DNA from: Cupriavidus pauculus
GTDB lineage: Bacteria; Pseudomonadota; Gammaproteobacteria; Burkholderiales; Burkholderiaceae
Direction of reading: 5' to 3'
Length of the DNA: 64,000 nucleotides
Assembly: GCF_008801835.1 (NCBI RefSeq)
Contig: NZ_VZOW01000023.1
Location: 1 to 64,000, forward strand
Part shown: in pieces, positions 45,520-54,613 of the stretch
Layout: each line of letters begins with the position of its first letter
How positions within the stretch are numbered: position 1 is the first letter of the stretch
The notes under the pieces: generated by a model
The model's input: only the letters and a program-made list of their open reading frames with translations
Databases searched by the model: none
What the model was told of the DNA's origin: nothing
Position numbers and translations under genes: made by a program

Positions 45520-46500
45520 TTACATGCGCAGCAGCACCGCACCCCAGGTAAAGCCGCCGCCCACGCCTTCCATCAGCACGGTCTGACCCGGCTTGATACG
45601 GCCGTCGCGCACCGCCACATCGAGCGCCAGCGGAATCGAGGCCGCCGACGTGTTGCCGTGTTCGTGCACCGTGGCGATCATGCGTTCGCTAGGCAAGCCG
45701 AGCTTCCTGGCCGTGCCCTGCATGATGCGGATATTTGCCTGGTGGGGAATCAGCCAGTCGATGTCTTCCGCGCTCAACTCGGCCGCAGCAATCGCTTCGC
45801 GCGCAACCTTGTCGAGCACATTTACGGCCAGCTTGAACACCGCCTGGCCATCCATGTGCAGGAAGGCGTTACCGGTAATGGCGCCGCCTGATACGTTGCC
45901 CGGCACGCACAGGATGCCGACATGGCTGCCGTCCGAATGCATGGCCGACGACAGGATGCCGGGCTCGTCCGACGCGCTCAACACCACGGCGCCAGCGCCG
46001 TCGCCGAACAGCACGCAGGTCGTGCGATCGTTGAAATCCAGAATGCGCGAAAAGACTTCGGTGCCGATCACCAGCACGTTCTTGTGCGAACCGCTGCGGA
46101 TAAACTTGTCCGCGGTCGACATCGCATAGACAAAACCCGAGCACACCGCCTGCAGGTCGAACGCCGCGCAATGATTAGTAATGCCAAGCTTGTTCTGCAC
46201 GATGCAGGCCGTGCTTGGAAAGACGAAATCGGGCGTGGAAGTGGCGACGATGATCAGGTCGATATCCTGACGCTCGATGCCGGCGACGGCGATGGCCTGC
46301 TCCGCGGCCTTGACGGCCAGGTCACTCGCCGTGACATCGGACTCGGCCCAGTGGCGCGCCGAAATGCCGCTGCGCGAGACGATCCACTCGTCGCTGGTTT
46401 CGATGCCCTTTTCGGCAAGCTGCGCCGCCAGGTCGTGATTCGTGACGCGACGCGGAGGCAGGTAGCTCCCCGTACCGATGATTTTTGCGTACTTGGTCAT
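45520..46500 (-). CDS. fabH: Beta-ketoacyl-ACP synthase III
   Basis: Starts fatty acid synthesis by condensing acetyl-CoA with malonyl-ACP. 326 residues. The nucleophile Cys is at about 120 ([11 protein letters not shown]), the His in [10 protein letters not shown] and the Asn in [12 protein letters not shown]. The start [20 protein letters not shown] is typical; the longer frame to 46581 overlaps plsX and is not supported. It follows plsX after 77 bases. Confidence 0.97.
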   Translation of the reverse strand: MTKYAKIIGTGSYLPPRRVTNHDLAAQLAEKGIETSDEWIVSRSGISARHWAESDVTASDLAVKAAEQAIAVAGIERQDIDLIIVATSTPDFVFPSTACIVQNKLGITNHCAAFDLQAVCSGFVYAMSTADKFIRSGSHKNVLVIGTEVFSRILDFNDRTTCVLFGDGAGAVVLSASDEPGILSSAMHSDGSHVGILCVPGNVSGGAITGNAFLHMDGQAVFKLAVNVLDKVAREAIAAAELSAEDIDWLIPHQANIRIMQGTARKLGLPSERMIATVHEHGNTSAASIPLALDVAVRDGRIKPGQTVLMEGVGGGFTWGAVLLRM

Positions 46501-46577
46501 GAAATTGTCGGATCGTGGTGTCCACCGGCCGCTGAATACGAACGCTTCAGCCGCGCACCCTTGGCGGGCGCACCGCT

Positions 46578-47657
46578 TCAAGCGGCACGGGTATCGGAAT
46601 GAGGGTCCGGTGCGTCTGTCTCCGGGCCGCCGGTCGCGGCGCCTGCGGCGCCGGACTTGTTGGCAAAGGCCTTTGCAATGCGTTCGATGACGCCATTTCT
46701 GGCCGCATCATACCCGCGTTTGATCGCCCACTCAAAAGAATGGGCATCGGCAGATCCGTGGCTCTTGATCACCAGCCCGCGCAACCCCAGAAGCGACGCG
46801 CCGTTATAGCGCGCCGGATCCAGCCGGCGGGCAAGGCGCGACAGCACGGGCATGGCCACGGCCGCAAGCAGCTTGGTGAACCACGACCGCGTGAACTCTT
46901 CCTTGATCATGCTGCCGATCATCTTGGCCAGACCTTCGGTGCTCTTGAGCGCGACGTTGCCGACAAAGCCGTCGCATACGACGATATCGGTCGTGCCCTT
47001 GAAGATGTCGTTGCCTTCCACGTTGCCGTAGAAGTTCAGCTCCGAAGCGCGCAACAGTTCTCCGGCGGCCTTGACCACCTCGTTGCCCTTGATGACTTCT
47101 TCGCCGATATTGAGCAGGCCAACGGTGGGATGATCCTTGTGATCGACCACGGCAACCATGGCCTCCGCCATCCGCGCGAATTGGAGCAGATGCTCCGGCT
47201 CACAATCGGCGTTGGCGCCAAGATCGAGCACCGTGGTACCCCAGCCCTGCTCGTTTGGAATGGTCGTGGCGATGGCAGGACGCTCGATGCCTTCGAGTGT
47301 CTTGAGCACATAGCGCGACACCGCCATCAACGCGCCGGTATTGCCGGCGGAAATGCAGGCGCCGGCCTTGCCTTCCTTGACCTGGGTGACGGCAACGCGC
47401 ATCGAAGAATCCTTCTTCTTGCGCAGCGCCACTTCCACCGGGTCATCCATCGTGATGACCTCGGTTGCCGACACGATGCTTACGCGCGGATGATCCGATG
47501 CGTGCAGCTTCTTGAGCTGCGCGCCGATGGCCTCGGGCAGGCCGACCAGGATCATCTCGGCGTCGTCGTGACGGGAAAGAAAACTGATCGCCGCCGGCAC
47601 CGTCACGGAGACTCCGTGATCGCCGCCCATGCAGTCGATAGCGAGCTTGATCGTCAT
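46578..47657 (-). CDS. plsX: Phosphate acyltransferase PlsX
   Basis: Makes acyl-phosphate from acyl-ACP, feeding phospholipid synthesis. 359 residues. The N-terminus [20 protein letters not shown] matches the family. Later motifs are [22 protein letters not shown] and [13 protein letters not shown]. The tail after about 335 is a low-complexity Ala/Gly/Asp extension. Start at 47657 fits the family; an upstream frame to 47714 has no good site. An intrinsic terminator lies between it and rpmF. Confidence 0.96.
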   Translation of the reverse strand: MTIKLAIDCMGGDHGVSVTVPAAISFLSRHDDAEMILVGLPEAIGAQLKKLHASDHPRVSIVSATEVITMDDPVEVALRKKKDSSMRVAVTQVKEGKAGACISAGNTGALMAVSRYVLKTLEGIERPAIATTIPNEQGWGTTVLDLGANADCEPEHLLQFARMAEAMVAVVDHKDHPTVGLLNIGEEVIKGNEVVKAAGELLRASELNFYGNVEGNDIFKGTTDIVVCDGFVGNVALKSTEGLAKMIGSMIKEEFTRSWFTKLLAAVAMPVLSRLARRLDPARYNGASLLGLRGLVIKSHGSADAHSFEWAIKRGYDAARNGVIERIAKAFANKSGAAGAATGGPETDAPDPHSDTRAA

Positions 47658-47762
47658 TGTTTCCTGATACGGAAAGCGCGCCGGCCTCCGCCGCATCGGT
47701 GCGCGCAGACGCAACCAGCCGGACGCGCGGATACGTTGCCGCGCGGGCGCCGAGCGCCCAAC

Positions 47763-47790
47763 AAAAAAGCGGCAACGAGCTTGCCGCTTT
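47763..47790 (-). terminator. Intrinsic terminator between rpmF and plsX
   Basis: AAAGCGGCAA and TTGCCGCTTT (47766-47790) pair perfectly over ten positions with a five-base loop; on the minus strand the stem runs into TTTTTTG. It lies 59 bases after the rpmF stop and 106 bases before plsX, so it would end or attenuate the DUF177-rpmF transcript before the fatty acid genes. Confidence 0.85.
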
Positions 47791-47848
47791 CCTGTTTCAT
47801 ACCTGACAACGTGCGCGAGCGAGACACAGGGTCACGCCAGACGACTGA

Positions 47849-48028
47849 TCAGTCGTTCTTGGTCTTGATGACCTTGCGACCACGATAGTAGCCGTTCGGG
47901 CTCACGTGGTGACGCAGGTGGGTTTCGCCGGTGGTCGGCTCGACCGCCAGGGGCGCAACCGACAGATGATCGTGCGAACGGTGCATGCCGCGCTTGGACG
48001 GCGACTTCTTGTTCTGTTGAACAGCCAT
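47849..48028 (-). CDS. rpmF: 50S ribosomal protein L32
   Basis: 59 residues starting [20 protein letters not shown] and ending VIKTKND, the full L32 sequence pattern; basic and lacking the zinc cysteines of some other L32 proteins. It is below the length of many ORF screens. A GAAGGAG site precedes the start. Gene order DUF177-rpmF-plsX-fabH is the conserved bacterial arrangement. Confidence 0.97.
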   Translation of the reverse strand: MAVQQNKKSPSKRGMHRSHDHLSVAPLAVEPTTGETHLRHHVSPNGYYRGRKVIKTKND

Positions 48029-48150
48029 GATGACTCCTTCGAGAATTTTGCGATATTAACACACGCATCCTGCACGAGGCGTAGCCGGGGCCCGGCCGGA
48101 TGCTTGACTAGCTACGGTGAAAACGCCGCATCGGCTGCTGTCGCGCAGCG

Positions 48151-48768
48151 TCAATGCTTCGTCTTCAGGCCAGCCAGCGCCGCAAAGGGCGATGGCCGCT
48201 TTTCTTCTTCGGGTGCAGCCTCAGGCTCCACCTCGCCGTCCGCACCGGTCACGAGCGATTCGTGCACCACCGGGCAGACCACATGCTTCGGTGCCGTTGG
48301 CAAAGCCAGCAGCACTTCGTCTTCAATCAATTCCAGGGTCGAGAACTTCTTCGACCCGACCAGCACGTCGAGTTCGTCGTCGTCCATCGGCGCCGCGTCG
48401 GCGGCGGCTTCACTGGCGACAACCTCGAAACGCATCTGTGTGGCGATCGGTTCTGGATATACCGTCAGGCACCGCTGGCAATCAAGCCAAACCCGGCCGT
48501 TCACCGTCACGTCGATGAATAGCCGTTGCGACACCGGCGCGCCGGGTGCCACCGCTTCCTCGCGAACAAAACCGGTCAGCGTGTACGCAAAGGCCTCGTA
48601 CGGCGCGCTTGCTGGCGCATCCGGGGCCGTCTCGGCTAAGATGCGCGGCAAATCGCGCACCTGCACCTCGCCCGCCACATTGCCACCCTTGCGGCAGAAG
48701 GCAAAGAGATCGGTTTCACGCAGATCGAATGCTGGGGCGGACGCCGCAGACTGGGTCAGCTGACTCAT
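48151..48768 (-). CDS. yceD: DUF177 (YceD-like) protein
   Basis: 205 residues of the YceD/DUF177 family, whose members are encoded next to rpmF and have been linked to 23S rRNA accumulation. The family core C-x2-C motif is seen as LDCQRCLTVYP (about 110-120), with the second half ELIEDEVLLALPTAPKH and a Cys in HVVCPVVHE. The start at 48768 (MSQLTQSA) is preferred over an upstream frame to 48837. It is upstream of rpmF by 122 bases. Its divergent neighbour is the Maf gene. Confidence 0.9.
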   Translation of the reverse strand: MSQLTQSAASAPAFDLRETDLFAFCRKGGNVAGEVQVRDLPRILAETAPDAPASAPYEAFAYTLTGFVREEAVAPGAPVSQRLFIDVTVNGRVWLDCQRCLTVYPEPIATQMRFEVVASEAAADAAPMDDDELDVLVGSKKFSTLELIEDEVLLALPTAPKHVVCPVVHESLVTGADGEVEPEAAPEEEKRPSPFAALAGLKTKH

Positions 48769-48925
48769 AACGGCTGATTCGCAGAAAATGCCTTGTTTGC
48801 CACACTGTGCGGCAACCGAATGTGCCTGTGCAGCCAAACGCGCGATTATACGTTACGAATTGAAGCGTCGTCAAAGTATACCGGCGACGTATCCTCGTCA
48901 AAGCAGTTTTCCGGCCACTATCTCC

Positions 48926-49525
48926 ATGTCCTCCGACGCCCGCCCTCCCCTGATCCTCGGGTCCAGTTCCCCCTACCGGCGCGAGTTGCTGTCGCGCCTG
49001 CGCATTCCGTTCGAAACGGCGTCGCCCGATATCGATGAGTCGCCGCTCGCTGGAGAGCAGCCAGACGTCACCGCGCTGCGCCTGTCGCGCCTCAAAGCGG
49101 AGGCCATCGCGGCACGTCACCCCGGCGCGCTGGTGATCGGCTCCGATCAGGTGTGCACACTGGACAACGTACAAATCAGCAAACCTGGCACACATGAAAA
49201 GGCGCTGGCGCAATTGCAGTTGATGCGCGGGAGAACTGTGACTTTTCACTCCGCGCTATGCCTGCTCGACACGCGAACCGGCGCATCGCACCTGGCTGAT
49301 GTGCAGACGCACGCCACGTTCCGCGACCTTTCCGACGCCGAACTGGATGCCTATCTGCGCGCGGAGACCCCGTACGATTGCGCGGGCAGCGCCAAGGTCG
49401 AGGGATTGGGCATCGCGCTGTTGTCGCGGGTGGAATCGGACGACCCCACCGCCCTGATCGGCCTGCCGCTGATCGCGTTGACCGGCATGCTGCGTCGCGT
49501 TGGCTACACGTTCTTTGGAGCCTGA
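48926..49525 (+). CDS. Maf-family nucleotide pyrophosphatase (YceF-like)
   Basis: A cytosolic house-cleaning enzyme that hydrolyses modified nucleoside triphosphates; the YceF branch prefers 7-methyl-GTP. 199 residues. It has the Maf start LILGSSSPYRRELLSRL, the catalytic Asp in VIGSDQVC and the family motif PYDCAGSAKVEGLG. Conserved location beside yceD-rpmF-plsX supports the YceF assignment. The start at 48926 fits the family; earlier frames read into the divergent promoter. Confidence 0.93.
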   Translation: MSSDARPPLILGSSSPYRRELLSRLRIPFETASPDIDESPLAGEQPDVTALRLSRLKAEAIAARHPGALVIGSDQVCTLDNVQISKPGTHEKALAQLQLMRGRTVTFHSALCLLDTRTGASHLADVQTHATFRDLSDAELDAYLRAETPYDCAGSAKVEGLGIALLSRVESDDPTALIGLPLIALTGMLRRVGYTFFGA

Positions 49526-49528
49526 CCG

Positions 49529-50263
49529 ATGCGCGGCACCCTTTATCTCATTCCCAACACGCTCGGCAAACGCGACGAGTTCGATCCGGTCATGGACGTG
49601 ATTCCGGTCGGTGTCCAGCAGATAGCTGCCCGGCTCGACTACTTCGCCGCCGAAAACGCCAAGACGGCACGCGCATTTCTGAAAAAACTCGGCGAAACCG
49701 CGCCACTTGCGCATGCCATTCAGCAGATCGAGATACGTGAGCTGAACGTCAACACCAAGTCCGATGCGATCGCCGCGCTGCTCGACCCGATCGCAGCAGG
49801 ACGCGACTGCGGGCTGCTGTCCGAAGCCGGCGTGCCGGCCATCGCGGACCCGGGTGCCGATCTGGTGCGGCTCGCGCATGCACGGGGCATCACGGTGCGC
49901 CCGCTGGTGGGCCCGAGTTCGATCCTGCTGGCGGTAATGGGATCGGGCCTGAATGGCCAGAGCTTCGCGTTCAACGGCTATTTGCCGGTCGATGCCGACG
50001 AGCGCGCAAAGCGGCTGCGCGATCTGGAGCAGCGCTCGCGCAAGGCGCATCAAACGCAGGTCTGGATCGAAACACCTTATCGGAACGGCGCACTGCTGGA
50101 AGCGTTGCAGCAGCATTGCGCCGGCGCCACATTGCTGTCGATCGCGGTGGATCTGACGCTGCCCACCGAAACGATCGTCACCTTGCCGATCTCGGCATGG
50201 CGGCCCGATCGTATCGATCTGCACAAGCGGCCGGCCATATTTTCGCTACTGGCCCAACAGTAA
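49529..50263 (+). CDS. SAM-dependent methyltransferase of the tetrapyrrole methylase superfamily (RsmI-like)
   Basis: 244 residues. The N-terminal GTLYLIPNTLG and the central SEAGVPAIADPGADLVRLAH (about 108-127) are the SAM-binding features of COG0313 proteins, to which the 16S rRNA methyltransferase RsmI belongs. The region LVGPSSILLAVMGSGLNGQSFAFNGYLP, here split in two halves, follows. The protein is shorter than RsmI (286 in E. coli) and its first loop differs, so it may be a paralogue with another substrate. It starts three bases after the Maf stop. Confidence 0.82.
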   Translation: MRGTLYLIPNTLGKRDEFDPVMDVIPVGVQQIAARLDYFAAENAKTARAFLKKLGETAPLAHAIQQIEIRELNVNTKSDAIAALLDPIAAGRDCGLLSEAGVPAIADPGADLVRLAHARGITVRPLVGPSSILLAVMGSGLNGQSFAFNGYLPVDADERAKRLRDLEQRSRKAHQTQVWIETPYRNGALLEALQQHCAGATLLSIAVDLTLPTETIVTLPISAWRPDRIDLHKRPAIFSLLAQQ

Positions 50264-50277
50264 GAAGCAGAAATCAG

Positions 50278-50302
50278 AAAGCCCCTCGAATCCAGGGGCT
50301 TT
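50278..50302. terminator. Bidirectional terminator between methyltransferase and sppA
   Basis: AAAGCCCCT and AGGGGCTTT form a nine-pair stem with a seven-base loop; U-rich flanks follow on the plus strand (TTTCTT). It separates two convergent genes. Confidence 0.88.
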
Positions 50303-50331
50303 CTTCCATCAAATGCCGGTACCCCAATCGA

Positions 50332-51498
50332 TCAGCGGATCACCTGGTTGCTGCTGCTCATCAGCATAATCTTCATTGCAGCAGAGCCCATGGCCGCGCC
50401 AAAGCGCTTGGCCACCCGCTCGGCAATGTTCTCCTTCACCGTGTAGTCGACGATGTCTTCGGCCTTGAACAGGTCGCGCGCCACGTAGTCGGCGTTGCCC
50501 AGGCCGTCGGCCAGACCCAATTCCACGGCGCGCTCGCCAGACCAGAACAGCCCGGAGAACATTTCCGGATCGTTCTTGAGCCGATCACCGCGGCCTTCCT
50601 TGACCACATTGATGAACTGCTGATGGATTTCCTTGAGCATCGATTCCGCGTACGCCTTCTGGCGCGGCACCTGCGCCGAGAACGGATCGAGCATCCCCTT
50701 GTTGGCGCCGGACGTGTACAGCCGGCGCTCGATGCCGAGCTTGTCCATCAGGCCCGTGAAACCAAATCCGTCCATCAGCACGCCGATCGATCCGACGATG
50801 CTTGCCTTGTCGACATAGATCTTGTCGGCCGCGGCCGCCACGTAATAGCCGCCCGAAGCGCACATTTCTTCCACTACGACGTAGAACGGCTTATCCGGGT
50901 AGATCTTGCGCAAACGGTGCACTTCATCGTTGATCATGCCAGCCTGAACCGGCGAGCCGCCAGGTGAATTGATCTTCAGGATCACGCCGGCAGCGCTGGC
51001 ATCGGCGAAGGCCGCTTGCAGCGAGGCGTTGATCGACTCCGCACTGGCCGGCGTGCCGGCGGCAATTTCGCCGTCCAGCGTGACCATGGCCGTGTGGCGG
51101 CCGGTTGTGCTGGTCAGCGCATCGCCCTTGAAATCGATCACAGCAAACACGATCAGGCCGATGATCGCGAGACCTACGAGGCGAAAGAAGATCTTCCAGC
51201 GCCGCGCCGCGCGCTGCTCGCGCAGGCTGGCCATCAATACCTTTTCGAGAACGTCCCGCTCCCATCCGCCCGCGGCTTGACCGCCGACCGGCCCGGGCGC
51301 CTTGCCGGACATCCGTGCACGGCGCTCCTCGGCTTCGCGGCGCGCGGCGGCGTCGCCCGCCTTCAGATCGTGCTCCAAGGGGTAGTCCGCGTGCTGCACC
51401 GTCTCCAGCTTCTCGCCGCTTGCGGCGCGCTCCGAGGCGTTCTCGTCCGATTGACCCGGAGGATTGGATTGCGATGGCGGTTTTTGCTGTTCTGTCAT
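50332..51498 (-). CDS. sppA: S49-family signal peptide peptidase SppA-like
   Basis: Membrane-bound serine protease that degrades cleaved signal peptides or membrane protein parts. 388 residues. A charged Pro/Ala-rich cytoplasmic start of about 95 residues precedes one transmembrane segment (KIFFRLVGLAIIGLIVFAVI, about 100-120). The protease domain has INSPGGSPVQAG and the catalytic Ser in EEMCASGGYYVAAAADKI, with the Lys dyad partner expected after GSIGVLM. It is of the single-domain SppA36 type. It ends 68 bases from the convergent methyltransferase gene. Confidence 0.92.
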   Translation of the reverse strand: MTEQQKPPSQSNPPGQSDENASERAASGEKLETVQHADYPLEHDLKAGDAAARREAEERRARMSGKAPGPVGGQAAGGWERDVLEKVLMASLREQRAARRWKIFFRLVGLAIIGLIVFAVIDFKGDALTSTTGRHTAMVTLDGEIAAGTPASAESINASLQAAFADASAAGVILKINSPGGSPVQAGMINDEVHRLRKIYPDKPFYVVVEEMCASGGYYVAAAADKIYVDKASIVGSIGVLMDGFGFTGLMDKLGIERRLYTSGANKGMLDPFSAQVPRQKAYAESMLKEIHQQFINVVKEGRGDRLKNDPEMFSGLFWSGERAVELGLADGLGNADYVARDLFKAEDIVDYTVKENIAERVAKRFGAAMGSAAMKIMLMSSSNQVIR

Positions 51499-51537
51499 GC
51501 AAGTGAACTCAAATGTCAGACGACAAACCCGATCCCG

Positions 51538-51921
51538 CTAATCGGCATCGGGTGGAAAAAAAGGCGCCTCGGGGAACCAGAACACAGCCCCCTCGATTTC
51601 CTCGACTCGGAGTTTCGCCAACGTGGCGCCACGGCATGGACCGCTCACGCAAAGGCCGGTATCGGGCGCGTACGTCGCGCCATGTGTCGCGCACATCAAG
51701 TATAGGCCCGCGCTATCGAAGAACTGCCCTTCCTGCCAATCCAGTTCCATCGGAACATGTGCGCACTGGTTCAGATAGCCGTGGACCGCACCGTCGTATC
51801 GGATCACAAATGCGCTGATTTCGCGCGATCCGAACCGAACGGCAAACCTGACGCCGGCGCCGCCGTCGACCAAAACCTCGGCGGCGCACAGATGACGCGC
51901 CCCGTGCTGCATGTCAGGCAT
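51538..51921 (-). CDS. Rieske (2Fe-2S) domain protein
   Basis: 127 residues of ferredoxin-like Rieske type. The two cluster-binding boxes are C-x-H in QCAHVP (about 59-64) and C-x2-H in MCATHGATY (about 83-91), giving two Cys and two His. Probably an electron carrier; partner unknown. The ATG at 51921 overlaps the end of the HAD gene by eight bases, so translation is probably coupled, and sppA follows after 39 bases. The triad HAD-Rieske-sppA next to rluC is common in Burkholderiales. Confidence 0.9.
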   Translation of the reverse strand: MPDMQHGARHLCAAEVLVDGGAGVRFAVRFGSREISAFVIRYDGAVHGYLNQCAHVPMELDWQEGQFFDSAGLYLMCATHGATYAPDTGLCVSGPCRGATLAKLRVEEIEGAVFWFPEAPFFPPDAD

Positions 51922-52573
51922 GTTCGAGCAGCCAGGCCTGGAGATCGGCAATGGATGTGGCGCAATGCACGGGCGACATTGCGCGCAGCGAATCGGCGGG
52001 GTGGGCGCCGTAGCAAACCCCCAGCCCCTGCGCGCCGGCATTCTGCGCCATTTGCAGGTCGTGCGTGGTATCGCCGATCATCACCGTACGACCGATATCC
52101 TGGCCGAGCTCGCGCGTAAGCTCGTGGAGCATGGCCGGGTGTGGCTTGGAAAACGTCTCGTCGGCGCAACGGGTGGCGTCGAACAGCTGGCCGAGGCCGG
52201 TGCTGGCCAGCGCGCGCTCGAGTCCCACGCGCGTCTTGCCCGTCGCCACACCGAGGAAATAATGCTCGGTATGCAGCGCCTCCTGCATCTCGCGCACGCC
52301 GGGAAACAACACCAATTCGGCATCGCGGGTCAGGAAGTGATAGCGATAGCGCTCGGCAAGCCGCGGATAATCGGCGGGATCGAGCGTCGGCACGGCATAT
52401 GACAGCGCATCCTTCAGTCCCAGCCCGATGACATGGCTGGCCGCGCTGTCATCCGGCACCGGCAGCCCAAGGTCGCGGCTGGCCAGTTGAATACATTTGG
52501 CGATAGTAGGCGTGGAATCCATGAGGGTTCCATCCCAGTCGAACACGATCAGGTCGAAGCGCTGCCTGGCCAT
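51914..52573 (-). CDS. HAD-family hydrolase (phosphoglycolate phosphatase-like)
   Basis: 219 residues with the HAD core: motif I DWDGTLMDS (13-21) with the nucleophile Asp13 and Asp15, motif II in VATGKTRVG (about 109), motif III Lys in SKPHPAML, and motif IV in MIGDTTHDLQMA. A four-helix cap lies between I and II. It resembles Gph-like proteins next to rluC; substrate not certain. It lies 57 bases after rluC. Confidence 0.9.
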   Translation of the reverse strand: MARQRFDLIVFDWDGTLMDSTPTIAKCIQLASRDLGLPVPDDSAASHVIGLGLKDALSYAVPTLDPADYPRLAERYRYHFLTRDAELVLFPGVREMQEALHTEHYFLGVATGKTRVGLERALASTGLGQLFDATRCADETFSKPHPAMLHELTRELGQDIGRTVMIGDTTHDLQMAQNAGAQGLGVCYGAHPADSLRAMSPVHCATSIADLQAWLLEHA

Positions 52574-52630
52574 TGAGGTCCTTGGTCGATGCGAAAAATG
52601 TGACTGCTACAGCGCGGCAAATGCGGTCTA

Positions 52631-53632
52631 TCAAGACGCGTCGCCGAGTTGCTGCAATTGTTGCAGAAAATCAACACATTCGGCGGGCAGTGTCGCCGAC
52701 ACGGTGATGGGCTCGCCGGTGGCCGGGTGCGTAAAGGTCAGGCGGTGCGCGTGCAGGAACATCCGTTTGATACCGGGTCGCGCGCCACTGCGCGACAGCG
52801 CCTTGTTGAGCGCAAAGTCGCCGTACTTGTCGTCGCCGACGATCGGAAATCCGCTGGATTGCAAATGCACGCGAATTTGATGCGTGCGCCCGGTTTTCAG
52901 TTCGGCTTCCAGCAACGTATATCCCTGGAAAGCTTTCACTCGGTTGAAAACGGTATGTGACGGCAAGCCATCCGCCTGCACGCGTACGCGGCGCTCCCCT
53001 TCGGGCGTGCTGTATTTGAATAAGGGCAACTTCACATGCTGGCGGGCATTCGGAAACTCCCCCGCGACACAGGCGAAATATCGCTTGTCCATGGCGTTGC
53101 CGCGGATCTGCTCGTGCAGGTTGACCAGCGCGGCACGTTTCTTGGCCAATACCAGGACGCCGGACGTTTCCCGATCCAGGCGGTGCACCAGTTCCAGGAA
53201 TTTTGCTTCGGGACGGCTGCGGCGCAGTTGTTCGATGACGCCGAAAGCCACGCCCGACCCGCCATGCACCGCAACGCCCGCGGGCTTGTCGATCACCAGC
53301 AACTGGGCATCCTCGAACAGGATCGGAAATTCGCCGGTCGGCACGAACTGGGCCGATTCGGCCGGCTTTTCCGCCACGCGCATCGGCGGAATCCGGACAA
53401 TATCACCCAACTGCAAACGATAGGTTGCGTCTATGCGTCCCTTGTTCACGCGTACCTCGCCCGAGCGCAAGACGCGGTAGATATGGCTTTTAGGTACGCC
53501 CTTGGCAACCTTCAACAGAAAGTTGTCGATGCGCTGCCCTTCGGATTTTTCGTCGACCGTGACATACGCCACCTGGAGGCCGCTGGGGCGCGAATGCGGC
53601 TCCGTTTCAATTTGATGGCGTAACTCATTCAT
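52631..53632 (-). CDS. rluC: 23S rRNA pseudouridine synthase RluC
   Basis: Isomerises uridines in 23S rRNA (955, 2504 and 2580 in E. coli). 333 residues: an S4 RNA-binding domain at about 25-80 (QRIDNFLLKVAKGVPKSHIYRV split) and the catalytic domain with Asp in HRLDRETSGVLVLAK (about 160). The start at 53632 matches the family N-terminus; a much longer frame to 53905 would run into the rne-facing spacer. It is divergent from rne, as in E. coli. Confidence 0.95.
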   Translation of the reverse strand: MNELRHQIETEPHSRPSGLQVAYVTVDEKSEGQRIDNFLLKVAKGVPKSHIYRVLRSGEVRVNKGRIDATYRLQLGDIVRIPPMRVAEKPAESAQFVPTGEFPILFEDAQLLVIDKPAGVAVHGGSGVAFGVIEQLRRSRPEAKFLELVHRLDRETSGVLVLAKKRAALVNLHEQIRGNAMDKRYFACVAGEFPNARQHVKLPLFKYSTPEGERRVRVQADGLPSHTVFNRVKAFQGYTLLEAELKTGRTHQIRVHLQSSGFPIVGDDKYGDFALNKALSRSGARPGIKRMFLHAHRLTFTHPATGEPITVSATLPAECVDFLQQLQQLGDAS

Positions 53633-54613
53633 TTTCAATATAATTTCCCGGCCGTTCCCGGCCAAAGACCGGTGACGCACGACCTGTGTAGCGATGTTTG
53701 GCGCGAACCCGATCGAAATGCCAGCCATATTTGCGGCAATCCGATCCGGAACATGCAGGGTCCCAGACGTTGTCTTGGGTATTCCCACCAGTATTCGCGC
53801 AAGATTTCGCATTTTACACTTCGGGTTGCCATCGACCCGGCCCGTTTTCCGCATGTTGCGTACCCCGCAGGCGCGAAATGGGCAAATGGTGGCAATCAGC
53901 AGCACGCACGCGCCGCACCGATCCGCAGGAAGTCGCCCAGAGGCGGCTTCGGCAAACCATCGGCCGGCACGTGGGAACTGAGTGTTCAGGTAGAAAAGAA
54001 TTCAATGTGGATGCCAGACAGAGGCATCCACATCGGTGAGAGAAGACCGCCCGCACCGGGAATCGGTGCCGGCTCGGCAGGCACCCCTGCCAACTGACCT
54101 GAAGTATCGGCCGCAATCATCGCCATTCGACGTATTTTGTCGAACCGGCACCGGCGCCCGGACGCAGAACGCCAACAAGCCGCGGCGCGCCCGTCAGCGG
54201 ACAGGTCAGTTTGGTGCGGGGCATTGCGCCTGCCGCGTCCGGATTACTTGCTCTTTGACGCGTCCTGGCTGTCCCGCCCGGCCGCGATGGGAAGCGAAGC
54301 TTGTGCCGATGGCACGGCCCGCTGCATCTCGTCGCCCGGCATGCCGACATCCGCCGGAAGTCGCTGTATCAGGAGCAGTGCCCATTTGCCCTCTCCCGAC
54401 CCAGCGGACCGTCCGCAGTCTTTGCGGATGGCCAGTACGCCGACAGCCTCTCCTTTCACCCGCGCCCCGCCGGCAACTGCGTTGTAGTACGCACCGGCAT
54501 CATCGGCAATTCTCCCGCCCTCGCTCACTTTCCTCGCGTGCTCCCTGGACCGTCGCGGGCATGAACCACTCATGACCCATTGGCCGCCCGCGACATTGAA
54601 GTGAGGTATTGCG
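53633..54613. other. Long rluC-rne divergent spacer (rne leader)
   Basis: 981 bases without a convincing gene. Several frames are open on both strands, but they overlap and lack domain character. The stretch must hold the rluC and rne promoters. A long untranslated leader is expected for rne, which regulates its own mRNA in E. coli. A strong hairpin stands at 54005-54033. Confidence 0.55.
54005..54033 (+). promoter_or_regulatory. Perfect stem-loop in the rne upstream region
   Basis: ATGTGGATGCC at 54005-54015 and GGCATCCACAT at 54023-54033 pair perfectly over 11 positions with a seven-base loop, about 580 bases before the rne start. If transcribed it could serve like the leader hairpins that mediate rne autoregulation; as DNA it could be an operator. 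Confidence 0.5.

Noticed and set aside
54005-54033. The rne upstream hairpin as an intrinsic terminator of rluC or another gene
   Set aside because: No U-run on either strand and no gene transcribed toward it that would end there; rluC and rne both point away.
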